A stretch of DNA of 64,000 nucleotides from Diaphorobacter aerolatus. GTDB lineage: Bacteria > Pseudomonadota > Gammaproteobacteria > Burkholderiales > Burkholderiaceae_C. The notes below the pieces were generated by a model, which saw only the letters and a program-made list of their open reading frames with translations, did not search any database and had not been told where the DNA came from. This document shows positions 18,510-28,557 of this stretch, piece after piece. How positions within the stretch are numbered: position 1 is the stretch's first letter; each line of letters starts with the position of its first letter. The stretch lies in assembly GCF_014489535.1 (NCBI RefSeq), contig NZ_CP060783.1:2763501-2827500 (forward strand), written 5' to 3'. The position numbers were made by a program, and so were the translations under genes.

Positions 18510-18871
18510 TGTGGATAACATGACCAGAGCCTGCCGAATAACTCACCAGTTATACACAGGACGACGCGATGCGATGAACTTGTCCCCATTTCGGGTGCAG
18601 CGGCAACCGGGTCGGCTCCACACGCTTCTGAAACCCGCAAGCTGCTGATTCCAAAGCGAAAACACGGCTTGTCCACAAGCCCGGTCATCCCTACTATTAC
18701 TAACATTCTTAAATAACATCAATAAAGAACAACCACAGAACAACCTCCGGGAAAAACGAAGCACCGTGAAATTGAACGCATGGTTGGACACGAAGCCAGA
18801 ACCCGAAAAAAGGCAGTTATCCCGCAGAAACTGGAGATTTCCTGTGGATAACCCTGAATAACTCTGGATAA
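18510..18871. other. origin-like module A: DnaA boxes plus DnaA-trio-like repeat
   Basis: The stretch 18301-18965 holds no convincing gene. Within it are perfect DnaA boxes TGTGGATAA (18510-18518, reverse), TTATACACA (18550-18558) and TGTGGATAA (18843-18851, reverse), a near-box TTGTCCACA (18669-18677) and TCTGGATAA (18863-18871). Thirteen bases after TTGTCCACA comes the trinucleotide series CTA-CTA-TTA-CTA-ACA (18691-18705), then an AT-rich run with TTCTTAAATAACATCAATAA. Box, short GC-containing gap, trinucleotide series and AT-rich DNA in this order is the layout of the basal unwinding unit of bacterial oriC (DnaA-trio). Whether it fires replication is inference. It is spaced identically to module B near 30.5 kb. 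Confidence 0.65.
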
Positions 18872-18965
18872 CTCGCGGGCGTCGAAAAAAACGCTTTGGC
18901 AAAGCCAAAGCGTCTCGTCGGATACGGCAGCGCTTGGGCTTCCAGCGGGCCAAGGCGGCACCAAC

Positions 18966-20218
18966 TCAGCGCAGCATGGCGTAGCCCACGCCGATGGCGG
19001 CAATCAGCCCTATGGCGTCTGCAAACAGCGCACAGGCCAGCGCATGGCGCGCGTGCCGCACCCCGACACTGCCGAAGTACACGGCCAGCACATAGAAGGT
19101 GGTTTCGGTCGAGCCCTGCACGATGGCCGCAAGCCGTCCGGCAAACGAATCCACGCCATAGGTCTGCAACACGTCGATCATCAACCCACGTGCCCCCGCG
19201 CCGGACAGCACCTTCATGAGCCCCACCGGCAGAGCGGGAAGAAAATCCGTATTCCAGCCCACGGCCGACACCATGCTGCCAATGCCCGCCAGCAGCGCGT
19301 CCATGCAACCCGCCGCCCGGAACACGCCGATGGCCACGAGAATGGCGATCAGGTAAGGCACGATCTGGATCGCCACGCTAAAGCCTTCCTTCGCGCCGTC
19401 GATGAACGCGTCATAGACGTTCACACGCCGCCAGGCGCCCACCAGCACGAACAGCATCACGATGCCCAGAATCACGCCCGCGCCCGTCGCACCGGCAATT
19501 TTTGCCGCCTGCTCGGCAGGCAATTGCGCCAGCGCCGCCACCGCCGCCGCGAGCAGGCCGCCCACGACCAGCACCGGCACCAGCAGCTTCGCGCGCCAGA
19601 TCGGTAATCGCTGACAGACGGCCACGGCCAGCACGCCGGCCAGCAGCGAAATAAAGGTCACGAGCAGCGTCGGCAAAAAGATGTCCGCCGCATTGAAGCT
19701 CGAACCCAGCCCCTGCTTGAGCGCCACGCTCTGGCGAATCGCGATCACCGAGGTCGGAATCAGCGTGAGCCCGGCGGTGTTCATCACGACGAACATGATC
19801 TGCGCATTGCTCGCGGTGTCTGGCGCCTGCGTGTTGAGCGTCTGCAACTCGCGCATCGCCTTGAGGCCGAGCGGCGTGGCCGCGTTATCGAGCCCGAGCA
19901 GGTTGGCCGAGATGTTCATCGTCATCGCGCCCTGCGCCGCGTGCCCGTCCGGCACCCCGGGAAAAGCCGTCTGAGCAGCGGACTCGCGAGGCGCGCCAGA
20001 AGCTCGATCATCCCGGCCTTCTCGCCGACACGCATCAGCCCCAGCCACAGGCTCATGATGCCGGCCAGCCCCAGCGAAATTTCAAAGCCCGAACGCGCAC
20101 CATCGAACATCGCCGTGAGCAATGCCTGAAAAATGCCATCGTCGCCCATGAACCACCGCCAGACGGCGGTGACGAAGGCCGCGGTGAAGAAGCCGATCCA
20201 GACCCAGTTGAGTGCCAT
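18966..20218 (-). pseudogene. SpmA/SpmB-type fused nucleoside-recognition membrane protein (frameshift)
   Basis: This is a multi-pass inner-membrane protein of about 417 residues. The N-terminal half begins MALNWVWIGFFTAAFVTAVW. It carries the Gate/nucleoside-recognition signature NLLGLDNAATPLGLKAM and ends GVGYAMLR. The two halves correspond to SpmA and SpmB of spore-formers, joined here as is usual in Burkholderiales. The reading frame breaks at 19955-19958 (a run of four C on the plus strand). One added G on the coding strand restores LFPGVPDGHAAQGAMTMN, so an indel error is likely. The substrate and function are unclear. It is divergent from the NarL-type regulator 77 bases away. Confidence 0.8.
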
Positions 20219-20295
20219 CCCCGGATGGTAGCGGTTCGAGCGAATGTCGCGGCCGCGCGCCGTGTCGATCGAAAGCCGTGGCAGACTCATGCACC

Positions 20296-20934
20296 ATGAC
20301 CGACTCCACGCTGCTCGTTGCCGACGATCACCCGCTGTTTCGCGCGGCGCTGATCCAGGTGCTGCACGAACGTTTTCCACAGTTTCGGACGCTCGAGGCC
20401 GCCAGCGCACAGACACTCGGAGCTGCGCTCAAGGAACACCCGGAAATCGAACTCGTGCTGCTGGATCTCGCCATGCCGGGCGCGCGCGGCTTTTCATCGC
20501 TGCTGCACGTGCGCGGCGAGTACCCGGAAATCCCGGTCGTCGTGATCTCGTCGAACGAACACCCCCGCGTGATCCGCCGCGCGCAGCAGTTCGGCGCAGC
20601 AGGCTTTATCCCCAAATCATCCTCCGCCGACGACATGGCCGCAGCGATCCAGAACGTGCTCGACGGCGACCTGTCCTTCCCGCACACCGACGCCGAAACC
20701 TCCCAGGCCGACGCCGACCTCGCCGCCCGCCTCGCCCAACTCACACCGCAGCAGTTCCGCGTACTCATGTGCCTGGCCGACGGCCTGCTCAACAAACAAA
20801 TCGCCCACGAACTCGGCCTCGCAGAAAACACCGTCAAGGTCCACGTCACCGCGATCCTCAAAAAACTCGAATGCTATAGCCGCACGCAGGCGGCGGTGCT
20901 GGTGAAGAGTCTGGAGCCGGAGAGTGGGGTTTGA
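20296..20934 (+). CDS. NarL/LuxR-type response regulator
   Basis: This 212-residue response regulator has a receiver domain with acidic pocket D10-D11, phospho-acceptor Asp57 (LVLLDLAMPG) and a lysine in IPKSS. A C-terminal LuxR-type helix-turn-helix follows (LTPQQFRVLMCLADGLLNKQ, then IAHELGLAENTVKVHV). The start ATG at 20296 gives the canonical TLLVADDHPLF opening. Regulators of this kind commonly work with hybrid kinases whose H-box reads HDLLQPLNAA, and one lies 2.3 kb away (23216-25877). That pairing is plausible but not proven. Confidence 0.92.
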   Translation: MTDSTLLVADDHPLFRAALIQVLHERFPQFRTLEAASAQTLGAALKEHPEIELVLLDLAMPGARGFSSLLHVRGEYPEIPVVVISSNEHPRVIRRAQQFGAAGFIPKSSSADDMAAAIQNVLDGDLSFPHTDAETSQADADLAARLAQLTPQQFRVLMCLADGLLNKQIAHELGLAENTVKVHVTAILKKLECYSRTQAAVLVKSLEPESGV

Positions 20935-21212
20935 GGGGGATGGTAGAGCTAGTCAGCTATCGTGAAAGAGTGGTGGGTTCGGGTAGAAGCGAGCGTTGAG
21001 CGGCGACGCCTCCAATGGCTGTCGAGCTATGCCATTGAGCGTTGACATCATCTAGGTTCGAGTTGAGAATGCGACTGGTCTTAGCCCCCGCTAAGTTTGC
21101 CAAGTTAAGCTGGGGCGAGGCGATAAGCTGGTTAGCAAAGATGCGCGAGCTAAACTTTGCCAAAACGTGATGCAGACCACGGCCAGCACCAGCATCCATC
21201 ACGACGTTTACT
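20935..21212. other. gene-poor, compositionally different stretch
   Basis: No recognisable gene was found. A frame of 119 codons on the minus strand (20957-21316) gives a sequence without a familiar domain and is probably not a gene. A direct repeat GAGCGTTGA occurs at about 20992-21000 and 21038-21046, and AATGGC/GCCATT can pair between the copies. By eye the base composition is less GC-rich than the surroundings, which hints at acquired DNA. Confidence 0.35.
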
Positions 21213-21695
21213 TCAGCAGGCTTTGTCGCTTGATAGTTCGTTATTCCCGTTGCCGTCATGGCAACTTCCGCAGCGGATCGCTCTGTTTGTGGACTGACTA
21301 CCGGGGTGCCATTCAACCAGCTTCATGATAGGCGCAGTCGGTGCGAAAACGCTAACGCAGCCGTTGCCAGTCACCACGAGCCACTCACGTCGACGATTCT
21401 GGTACTGCTGCAGCACAGCTTCTTCGTGGCACCAACCGCCCTCCGCAACTTCCAACACTGGATACCCCGGTACGAATCCCTCCGAACTCCAGTACCTCGA
21501 CAGCTCAAGCTCATCGAGATAGCGGAAAGCAGAAGCGTCTGGAAACCAAACATCCAGTCCAGAGACCACTCCATCAGCACGGGTCTCTCGAACTATACGC
21601 ACAGTCAGTCCCGCTGATGAAAAGCTTAATCTTTCAATGTTGGACCCCCAATGAACTTCGCGGGCTGTGCCATAGGGTTGAGTTTTAAAGCGCAT
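21213..21695 (-). CDS. hypothetical protein, no family recognised
   Basis: A frame of 160 codons starts MRFKTQPYGTAREVHWGSNI and has no signal peptide or membrane helix. Residues 1-130 look like a real mixed alpha/beta globular protein (GLDVWFPDASAFRYLDELEL, REWLVVTGNGCVSVFAPTAP). The tail after KLVEWHPG is cysteine-rich and unconvincing. If one C were missing from the CCCC run at this point, as in other genes of this window, the protein would end LVEWHPR with a TAG stop. Codon use and composition differ from the neighbours. It stands alone between a response regulator and a LysR gene. Confidence 0.5.
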   Translation of the reverse strand: MRFKTQPYGTAREVHWGSNIERLSFSSAGLTVRIVRETRADGVVSGLDVWFPDASAFRYLDELELSRYWSSEGFVPGYPVLEVAEGGWCHEEAVLQQYQNRRREWLVVTGNGCVSVFAPTAPIMKLVEWHPGSQSTNRAIRCGSCHDGNGNNELSSDKAC

Positions 21696-21779
21696 AGCGT
21701 CATGTAAAGTATATGAACCTGCATGCCATTTTTATTCGTTGAATTATCCAAGCTAGGCTACCCCCATACATTGGCCAAA

Positions 21780-22637
21780 TCACCCCAACTGATCAACCAG
21801 CAGATCACGCACTTCGCTGATAAGGCGGGTTTCATTACGACGCGAAGGCAGCATCTGAAAGCTCACGGAACCCAGCGCAGGCAGTCGCGCGGCGCGCGCG
21901 GGTACGATTTCCACACCCTCGCACAGAGCAGACTCGGGCAGGCATGCATATCCGAGTCCGGCGGCTAGTGCCGACTGCATGCCGGCGACGCCGGAGGCCA
22001 CGTGAACCACGTCGAACGGCAGCTTGCGCTGTATGAGGCTCTTCTCGGCGAGCAGCCGCAGCGAGCAGCCTTCGGTCAGCGTAACAAGCGCAATAGGCTC
22101 GCCACGGGGCGGCAGCATCGCGCGCGCTGCCATCCAGCGCAAGGGCTCGGTTCGCAATAGATGAGCGCGTGCGGTCTTCTTGCCGTCGGCGCGCATGGTG
22201 ATTGCGATGTCGAGGTTTCCCGCGGCATGCTCCGATTCCACCGTGAGGCTCTTTCCCATGACCACACGCATGCGCACGCCCGGGTGCTGCGCGGCCAATC
22301 TTGCAAGCAATTGCGTGCGTTCGTTGGGCCTGAAATAGTCGGTGACGCCAAGCCGCAATTCGCCCGAAAGCGGCACGCCGTGCAGATCCCGCCAGACCTC
22401 GTCGCTCAATGCCAGCAACTTGCGCGCATGAGCGAGCAGTATCCGCCCCGCTGGTGTGGGAACGACGCCTGACTTGCTGCGCACCAGCAAAGATTGGCCC
22501 GCGCGATCCTCCAGTTTCAATAGCTGCTCGCTCGCCGCCGATTGCGAGAGGAATACTTTCGCCGCACCAGCGGTCACGCTGCCCGCGTCAACCGCATGCA
22601 CGAAGGTTCGGAGCTGCTCGATATCAAAGGCTTGCAT
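21780..22637 (-). CDS. LysR-family transcriptional regulator
   Basis: This 285-residue regulator has an N-terminal helix-turn-helix (SVTAGAAKVFLSQSAASEQL) and a shortened but complete effector domain. It is divergent from the tautomerase gene with 172 bases between, so it probably regulates that gene. The ligand is unknown. A TTATCCACC sequence in the intergenic region is a poor DnaA-box match and is not counted as one. Confidence 0.9.
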   Translation of the reverse strand: MQAFDIEQLRTFVHAVDAGSVTAGAAKVFLSQSAASEQLLKLEDRAGQSLLVRSKSGVVPTPAGRILLAHARKLLALSDEVWRDLHGVPLSGELRLGVTDYFRPNERTQLLARLAAQHPGVRMRVVMGKSLTVESEHAAGNLDIAITMRADGKKTARAHLLRTEPLRWMAARAMLPPRGEPIALVTLTEGCSLRLLAEKSLIQRKLPFDVVHVASGVAGMQSALAAGLGYACLPESALCEGVEIVPARAARLPALGSVSFQMLPSRRNETRLISEVRDLLVDQLG

Positions 22638-22809
22638 GCATGACCACCTGTGTGGATTGTCAAAAGTGAAGGACGGATTTTCAACGAAAAAGTCAACAAA
22701 TTATCCACCGGATATTCCGATGGATACCAACCAATAATCCCGTTTTACCGGCACCCAAAGATCGTCCAGAATTCTCATACCGTTTGACAACAACACAGGT
22801 GTACACAAC

Positions 22810-23208
22810 ATGCCTCATATCCTTTTGCATCACTCCGGCCCCGTGGACGCTGCACTGGCCCGCAGCAGTGTGGACAAGGTCATGGACCTCACTTGCCGCG
22901 TGCTTGGAAAAAAACCGGAGGTGATCTCCATACAGGTGTTGTTCACACCCGAAGATCAATGGTTCATCGGCGCAAGCACGCTCGCGGAATCGGGTCGCAG
23001 TGCATTTCATCTCGATATCAGTGTGACCGACGAGACCAATACCAAGGCCGAGAAGGCGCAGTTCATTCGCGAGTTGTTCGACGCAATGAAAAGTCTGCGC
23101 CCCAATCTGCATGACGTGAGCTATGTCTACGTGATCGACGCACGCGCGGCGGCCTATGGCTACGGCGGCAAGACACAGGAGTACCGGCATCAGCAAGCCG
23201 GCGTGTGA
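22810..23208 (+). CDS. tautomerase-superfamily protein
   Basis: This 132-residue cytoplasmic enzyme of the 4-oxalocrotonate tautomerase superfamily has proline directly after the initiator methionine (MPHILLHHSG). That residue becomes the catalytic N-terminal Pro-1 after methionine removal. Length and sequence (VYVIDARAAAYGYGGKTQEY at the C-terminus) fit the longer, fused-repeat members related to cis-3-chloroacrylic acid dehalogenase and MSAD. The substrate is unknown. It is transcribed away from a LysR gene that probably controls it. Confidence 0.85.
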   Translation: MPHILLHHSGPVDAALARSSVDKVMDLTCRVLGKKPEVISIQVLFTPEDQWFIGASTLAESGRSAFHLDISVTDETNTKAEKAQFIRELFDAMKSLRPNLHDVSYVYVIDARAAAYGYGGKTQEYRHQQAGV

Positions 23209-23215
23209 ACCGGCC

Positions 23216-25877
23216 CTAATCGCCCTCGGTCTCCCGCAGCCGCAGCATCGTCTGGCTTACGAGCGCACGCAGTGCCGAAGGTCTTACGGGCTTGTAGAGC
23301 ATCGCCCAGCCGCGCTCTGCGGCGTGGCGGCGCAGGGCGATGTCGCGTTCGGCGGTGACCAGGATCGCCTGCGGCGAATGCTGCCAGAGGGCGGCGAGTT
23401 GGCTGTACAGGTCGGGCCGTGGAACGTGCCCATGCGCACGTCGAGCAGCACCAGTTGCGGGGCTTTGTTGCCGCGTTGCGCGAAATCGAGCGCGGCCTGC
23501 GGACCGGCTGCGAGCGGGACGTCGCAGCCCCAGCGTTGCAGCAGCGCGCCGGTGGCGGAACAGGTGGGTGCGTCGTCGTCGATGTACCAGACGCGCAGGC
23601 CCTTCAAAGGCAGTTCGCCCTGCGCATCCGCTGCTGCGGCCGAAGGTGCGATGCGGGTGGGCGCCATCGGCTGGCTTGCAAGCGGCACCTCGACCCAGAA
23701 CACGCTGCCCTTGCCCAGTTCTGAACGCAGACCGATCGTGTGGCCCAGCAGCTTGCCCAAGCGTTCGACAATGGCGAGCCCGAGGCCCGCGCCGCGATCC
23801 TGGTCGTGGCCTTCGTTCAGGCGGCGGAACTCCTCGAAAATCTCGCGTTGCAGGTCGTCAGGTATGCCCGGGCCCTGGTCGTGAATCTCGATGCGCAGAT
23901 GGTGTTCGCCCTGTCTGCGGCAGCCAATCAGCACGCGTCCCTTGGGTGTGTAGCGAATCGCGTTGGACAACAGGTTTTGCAGAATGCGCCGCAACAGCGC
24001 CTCGTCGCTGTGCACCGCGTAACGCGAGTTCACTGCACTGAGTTTCAGCCCACGGCTTTGCGCGATGATGCCGAAGTTGTGTTGCAGGACCTGGAGCAAC
24101 GGCCCGAGTGCGAAGTCGCGCATGCGCACGTCGAGCTGGCCCGACTCCATGCGCGAGATGTCGAGCAGGCTGTTGAGAATGCCGTCCTGCGCGGCGAGCG
24201 CGCCCTCGATGCTGTCGGCCACCTGGCGGCCCGCATCGTCATGCAGATGGCTGCGCAGCAGCGAGCCGAACATGCGCGCGGCGTTCAGCGGTTGCAACAG
24301 GTCGTGCACGGCGGCGGCGACAAAGCGCGTCTTGTAGCGGTTGGCGGATTCCGCCTCGCGCCTGGCCTGATCGAGATCGCGGGTGCGCTCGGCGATGCGC
24401 TGCTCCAGCGTGTCGGCCAGCGAACGCAGTTCGCGCGCGGCGTTCTTGTAGCTCGTGATGTCGGCATAGCTCGTCACGAAGCCGCCATCGGGCATGGGGT
24501 TGCCGCGAATCTCGAGCACCGTGCCGTCGCTCTTGGCGCTTTCGTGCAGATGCGACGTGCCTTCGCGCAGATGATCGAGGCGGCGTTGGATCGCGTCTTC
24601 GCTGGGATTCGGCCCGAGCAGTCCGCGCCTGGCATTGTGGCGAATCAGCGCTTCCACGGGCGCGCCCACGCGCATCAGATCGGGTGGGAACTTGAACAAC
24701 TGCACGTAGCGCGAATTCCACGCGACGAGTTGCAGGTCCGAGTCGATCACCACCACACCTTGCGGCAGATGCTGCAGGCTGCGCGAAAGCCCGGTATCGG
24801 CCTGCTTGGCCGCCTGCAGAATGCCGTCCTGCGCGGTACGCAGCTCCTGTGCATGCTGGTGCAGCACGGTCTCCAGTTCCTGCCGACTTTTCTGGCGAAG
24901 ACTGGACAGTCGCTGGCGCTGGCGCACGAACAGCACCAGCATGGCGAGCGCGAGCCAGACTCCGGCCGCCGTGATTGCCGCCCAATAGCTGGCGATGGTG
25001 CTGGCGCGCGTGTTGTGCAGCAGATGCAGATGCCATGGGGAATCGGGCAGCGGGATCGAGCGCCAGAGTACCGGGCCGTTCAGCAGCGGATCGTTGATCC
25101 GGGCCAGAGAGCCGCCGTCCGTGAGCTTTCTTTCGACGTGAAATTCGAGGGCCTGATCGGCTGGTCGGAGTACTGCCGCGTGGCGTTCATGTCCGCGAGA
25201 TCCTGCGCGGTGAGTGGGGAAAAATGGCGATAGCGCCACTCGTCATGGTTGGCGAGAAACACCACGTTGTGCGCATCGGAGGCCAGCACGATGTCGCGCG
25301 TCTGCTGCCATCCGCGTTCCAGCTCGCTCAGCAGAATCTTGATGGCGATGAGCCCGGTCACGCGGCCGCGTTCGTCCTCGATGGCGCGCGACAGAAAATA
25401 GCCCGCTTCGCCGGTCGTCATGCCGATGCCGTAGAAGCGGCCACGGCGCTCGGCGAGAGCCTGCGTCACATAGGGACGAAAGCTGTAGTCCTCGCCGACG
25501 TTGCTGTGCTCGTCTTTCCAGTTGCTGGCCGCCAACGCGCGGCCTTCCAGGTTGATCAGCGTGAGCGTGGACGAATGGCTCGCGCCGTTGGCCTCCTCGA
25601 GCTTGCGATTGAGCGCGTCCACCTCGCTTGCGCCGAGCGGATGCGTGAGTGCATCGCGCAGTTGCGGATCGAGCGCCAGCACCTCCGGCAGAGTGCGGTA
25701 GCGGTCGATGCGCTGTGACAGCTCCTGCCCATAGAGCGTGAGCTGGCGCTGCACCAGATCGCTCTCGTTTTGCAGTGAACGGTGCAGCGCGTACTGGCTC
25801 GCGAGCAGCATGCATGCGCACATGCCGGCAAGCACGGCCAGAACGGTCCACAGAATTCGACGACGCGAGGAAGGCAT
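23216..25877 (-). pseudogene. hybrid sensor histidine kinase with periplasmic sensor domain (two frameshifts)
   Basis: This is a membrane sensor of about 886 residues. Order: signal-anchor helix (about 10-30), periplasmic dCache-like sensor, second membrane helix (YWAAITAAGVWLALAMLVLF), PAS domain (GVVVIDSDLQLVAWNSRYVQ), HisKA with H-box AAAVHDLLQPLNAARMF, HATPase (NLLSNAIRYTPKGRV, then GAGLGLAIVERLG) and a C-terminal receiver (VWYIDDDAPTC, LVLLDVRM, YKPVRPSALRALV). The frame breaks at 25149-25153 and 23429-23431. Adding one G at each restores a continuous protein ending RLRETEGD, so both look like sequencing errors. It is divergent from dctA; the dCache type and that neighbour suggest it senses a C4-dicarboxylate or similar acid, which is inference. 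Confidence 0.85.
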
Positions 25878-26126
25878 GGCTGGAGTGTGCAGGGCTCGGC
25901 GATGCCTGCGCGAGGTCCGGGGGCTAAGTAGTTACCCCAATCCCGTGGGCCCGCTCTCCAATGAAGCGCGCATCGCCTAATACCAATGTGTTATCGCCAG
26001 CCGATGGCGCTGGTCGTACAACCCGAACCATACGCCAATCTGGAGGCTCCACGCGCGCGCTGCCGCCAGCGCTGCCTGAACGATCCGATGGGCGCAAACC
26101 CGTTTCGAGACTTCGGAGAACCCCAC

Positions 26127-27455
26127 ATGCAACCCATTCCACAGACCTCCGCACCGCCGGTGCATTTGCCGTTTTATCGGCAGTTGTATTTTCAGGTGAT
26201 CTTCGCCATCGTCCTTGGCGTGCTGCTGGGTTATTTCGAGCCGCAATACGCGCAGCAGTTCAAGCCGCTTGGTGATGCGTTCGTGAAGCTCGTGAAGATG
26301 ATCATCGCGCCGGTGATCTTTCTGACCATCGTGACCGGCATTGCGGGCATGACGCAGTTGCGCACGGTGGGCCGCGTTTTCGCGAAGACCATGGTGTATT
26401 TCCTGTTCTTCTCCACGCTCGCGCTGATCGTGGGTCTGGTCGTGGCGCACGTGGTCCAGCCCGGCGCGGGCATGCACATCAACGTGGCGGACCTCGATCA
26501 GAAGGAAGTGCAGGGCTACGTGAGCAAGTCGCACGAGATGACGCTCACCGGCTTTCTCATGGACATCATCCCCAAGACGCTGGTGAGCCCCTTTGTGGGC
26601 GACAACATTCTGCAAGTGTTGTTCGTCGCCGTGCTGTTCGGCATTTCGCTCGCGATGTCTGGCGAGCGCGGCAAGCCTGTGCTGAGTTTCCTCGAGTCGC
26701 TGACAACGCCGGTGTTCAAACTGGTTCATATCCTCATGAAGGCCGCGCCCATCGGTGCATTTGGTGCCATCGCCTTCACGATCGGAAAATTTGGTCTGGG
26801 ATCGCTGGTCAACCTGGCCTGGCTGGTCGGGACGTTCTATCTCACGTCGCTGCTGTTCGTGCTCGTGATCCTCGGCGCCGTGGCGCGCGCCTGTGGCTTC
26901 TCGGTGACCAAGCTCGCGCGTTACCTGAAGGCGGAACTGTTGCTCGTTCTGGGCACGTCCTCGTCCGAATCGGCACTGCCCTCGCTCATGGAAAAGATGG
27001 AAAAAGCCGGTTGCAGCAAGTCCGTCGTAGGCCTGGTCGTGCCGACCGGCTACTCGTTCAATCTGGACGGCACCAACATCTACATGACACTGGCCGCGCT
27101 GTTCATCGCACAGGCGACCGACACCCATCTCACGCTGGGCCATCAGATCATGCTGCTGCTGGTGGCGATGCTCAGTTCCAAGGGCGCGGCGGGCGTCACG
27201 GGCGCTGGCTTCATCACGCTGGCCGCAACGCTGGCCGTGGTGCCCGAGGTCCCCGTTGCCGGCATGGCGCTGATTCTCGGCGTGGATCGTTTCATGAGCG
27301 AATGCCGTTCGCTCACCAACTTCATGGGCAACGCGGTGGCGACCGTGGTGGTGTCGAAGTGGGAAAATGCGCTGGACTATACGAAGCTCAACGCGGCGCT
27401 GAATGGTCAGCAGGTCGATCTGGATGACCTTCCATTGAACGCCAAGCAAGCCTGA
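26127..27455 (+). CDS. dctA: C4-dicarboxylate/proton symporter DctA
   Basis: This 442-residue symporter of the dicarboxylate/amino acid:cation family (DAACS) has about eight membrane helices plus two re-entrant loops. Signatures are the serine-rich hairpin [32 protein letters not shown] and the last-helix [18 protein letters not shown]. It imports succinate, fumarate, malate or aspartate. GGAGAA precedes the ATG; upstream in-frame starts lack such a site. It is divergent from the hybrid sensor kinase, which may control it. An intrinsic terminator follows. Confidence 0.96.
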   Translation: MQPIPQTSAPPVHLPFYRQLYFQVIFAIVLGVLLGYFEPQYAQQFKPLGDAFVKLVKMIIAPVIFLTIVTGIAGMTQLRTVGRVFAKTMVYFLFFSTLALIVGLVVAHVVQPGAGMHINVADLDQKEVQGYVSKSHEMTLTGFLMDIIPKTLVSPFVGDNILQVLFVAVLFGISLAMSGERGKPVLSFLESLTTPVFKLVHILMKAAPIGAFGAIAFTIGKFGLGSLVNLAWLVGTFYLTSLLFVLVILGAVARACGFSVTKLARYLKAELLLVLGTSSSESALPSLMEKMEKAGCSKSVVGLVVPTGYSFNLDGTNIYMTLAALFIAQATDTHLTLGHQIMLLLVAMLSSKGAAGVTGAGFITLAATLAVVPEVPVAGMALILGVDRFMSECRSLTNFMGNAVATVVVSKWENALDYTKLNAALNGQQVDLDDLPLNAKQA

Positions 27456-27501
27456 TCAATGGCTTGAATAATCGCCGCGTTCACGCGGGACGACACCGGA
27501 A

Positions 27502-27535
27502 CCCCATGGCACGTTAGACCGGCCATGGGGTTTTT
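27502..27535 (+). terminator. intrinsic terminator of dctA
   Basis: CCCCATGGC (27502-27510) pairs with GCCATGGGG (27522-27530), followed by TTTTT. It lies between the convergent dctA and rdgC genes. Confidence 0.85.
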
Positions 27536-27546
27536 CTTTGCGTCGT

Positions 27547-28557
27547 TCAGAACGGCGGATCGTCTTCCTCTTCACCGTGGGTGACGACAGCCGCGGACTG
27601 GTCCACAGCCGCCGGTTGCCTGTCCGCGTCGGAGCGCGCGGTGGCCGTGGTTGTCGCGCCGCCCAGCTCGGTACGCCCTTCTCCGCCAAGCGCTTCGACC
27701 AGATCGGGCAGCAGCTTGCTCAACTCGCCCGTAGCAATCGCCACGTCGGCGTCAAAGCCCGCGTCGTCCTGCTTCTGGCCCTCGAAGACCGTGTCGAGGA
27801 ACGACACCTTCTTGATCTGCAGACTCTCGGTGAGCACGAACGACACGCGGTCGTCCCAGCTCATCGCGAGCTTGGTGGGCAGCTTGCCCTGGTCGATGTG
27901 TTCGCGGATTTCGTCGATGTCGAGCGGATGGCGCGAATAGCGCACCACGGCCTTGGCCTCGTCGGCGCTTTTGAGTTCGCATTCGCGGTCGACGCTGAAA
28001 CCCACCGGCGGCTCCTGCTCCTTGAGCCAGTGCGCCATGCAGGCCTGGGGCGATTCCTGCGTGTCGAGCAGCGCCACCGCAAAGCCGGGCAGCGCTTCGA
28101 CCAGCATGGTCACGACCTCGTCGGCCCTGCCCTGGCTGCCCGCATCGAGCACCAGCAGATAGGCCGCTGGATCGATCCAGACCCAGGTCGAGCCCTGCTT
28201 GGTGAACGCCATCGGCAGCAGGTCGAGCTTGGCCTCTTCCTTGAGTTCCTTGCTTTCCTTCTTGCCGGGCTTGCGGCCGGTTTCCTGCTCGATGCGCTCG
28301 GCCTTTTCCTTGACCTTGCGTGCCAGCACCGAACCGGGCAGCACCTTGGCCTCGCTCATGAGGCGCAGAATCCACTGTCCACCAACCGATTCGACGAGCG
28401 GGCCATGCTCCTCGCCACGTGGCGGCACCCAGCCCACGGATCGCTCCTGCGTCGCGCCGCATTCCTCGAACACGGACTTGGCGAGCGCCTCTTCCAACTG
28501 CGTCAACTCCGTCTGCCAAGACTCGGCGATGCGATACACGATCATGTTTTTGAACAC
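27547..28557 (-). CDS. rdgC: recombination-associated protein RdgC
   Basis: This 336-residue DNA-binding protein forms ring-shaped dimers on duplex DNA and restrains RecA. The start at GTG 28555-28557 gives FKNMIVYRIAESWQ, the family's conserved opening. Other family stretches are GWVPPRG and LRLMSEAKVLPGSVLARKVK. The acidic tail (GEEEDDPPF) is typical of the betaproteobacterial forms. It is monocistronic and convergent with dctA. Confidence 0.95.
   Translation of the reverse strand: MFKNMIVYRIAESWQTELTQLEEALAKSVFEECGATQERSVGWVPPRGEEHGPLVESVGGQWILRLMSEAKVLPGSVLARKVKEKAERIEQETGRKPGKKESKELKEEAKLDLLPMAFTKQGSTWVWIDPAAYLLVLDAGSQGRADEVVTMLVEALPGFAVALLDTQESPQACMAHWLKEQEPPVGFSVDRECELKSADEAKAVVRYSRHPLDIDEIREHIDQGKLPTKLAMSWDDRVSFVLTESLQIKKVSFLDTVFEGQKQDDAGFDADVAIATGELSKLLPDLVEALGGEGRTELGGATTTATARSDADRQPAAVDQSAAVVTHGEEEDDPPF

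Noticed and set aside
20957..21316. 119-codon minus-strand frame as a gene
   Set aside because: It overlaps the hypothetical gene in another frame, has no family resemblance or ribosome site, and a low-complexity composition.
22690..22740. TTATCCACC with AT-rich surroundings as a third origin-like module
   Set aside because: Imperfect box, no co-spaced companions and no CTA-type repeat.
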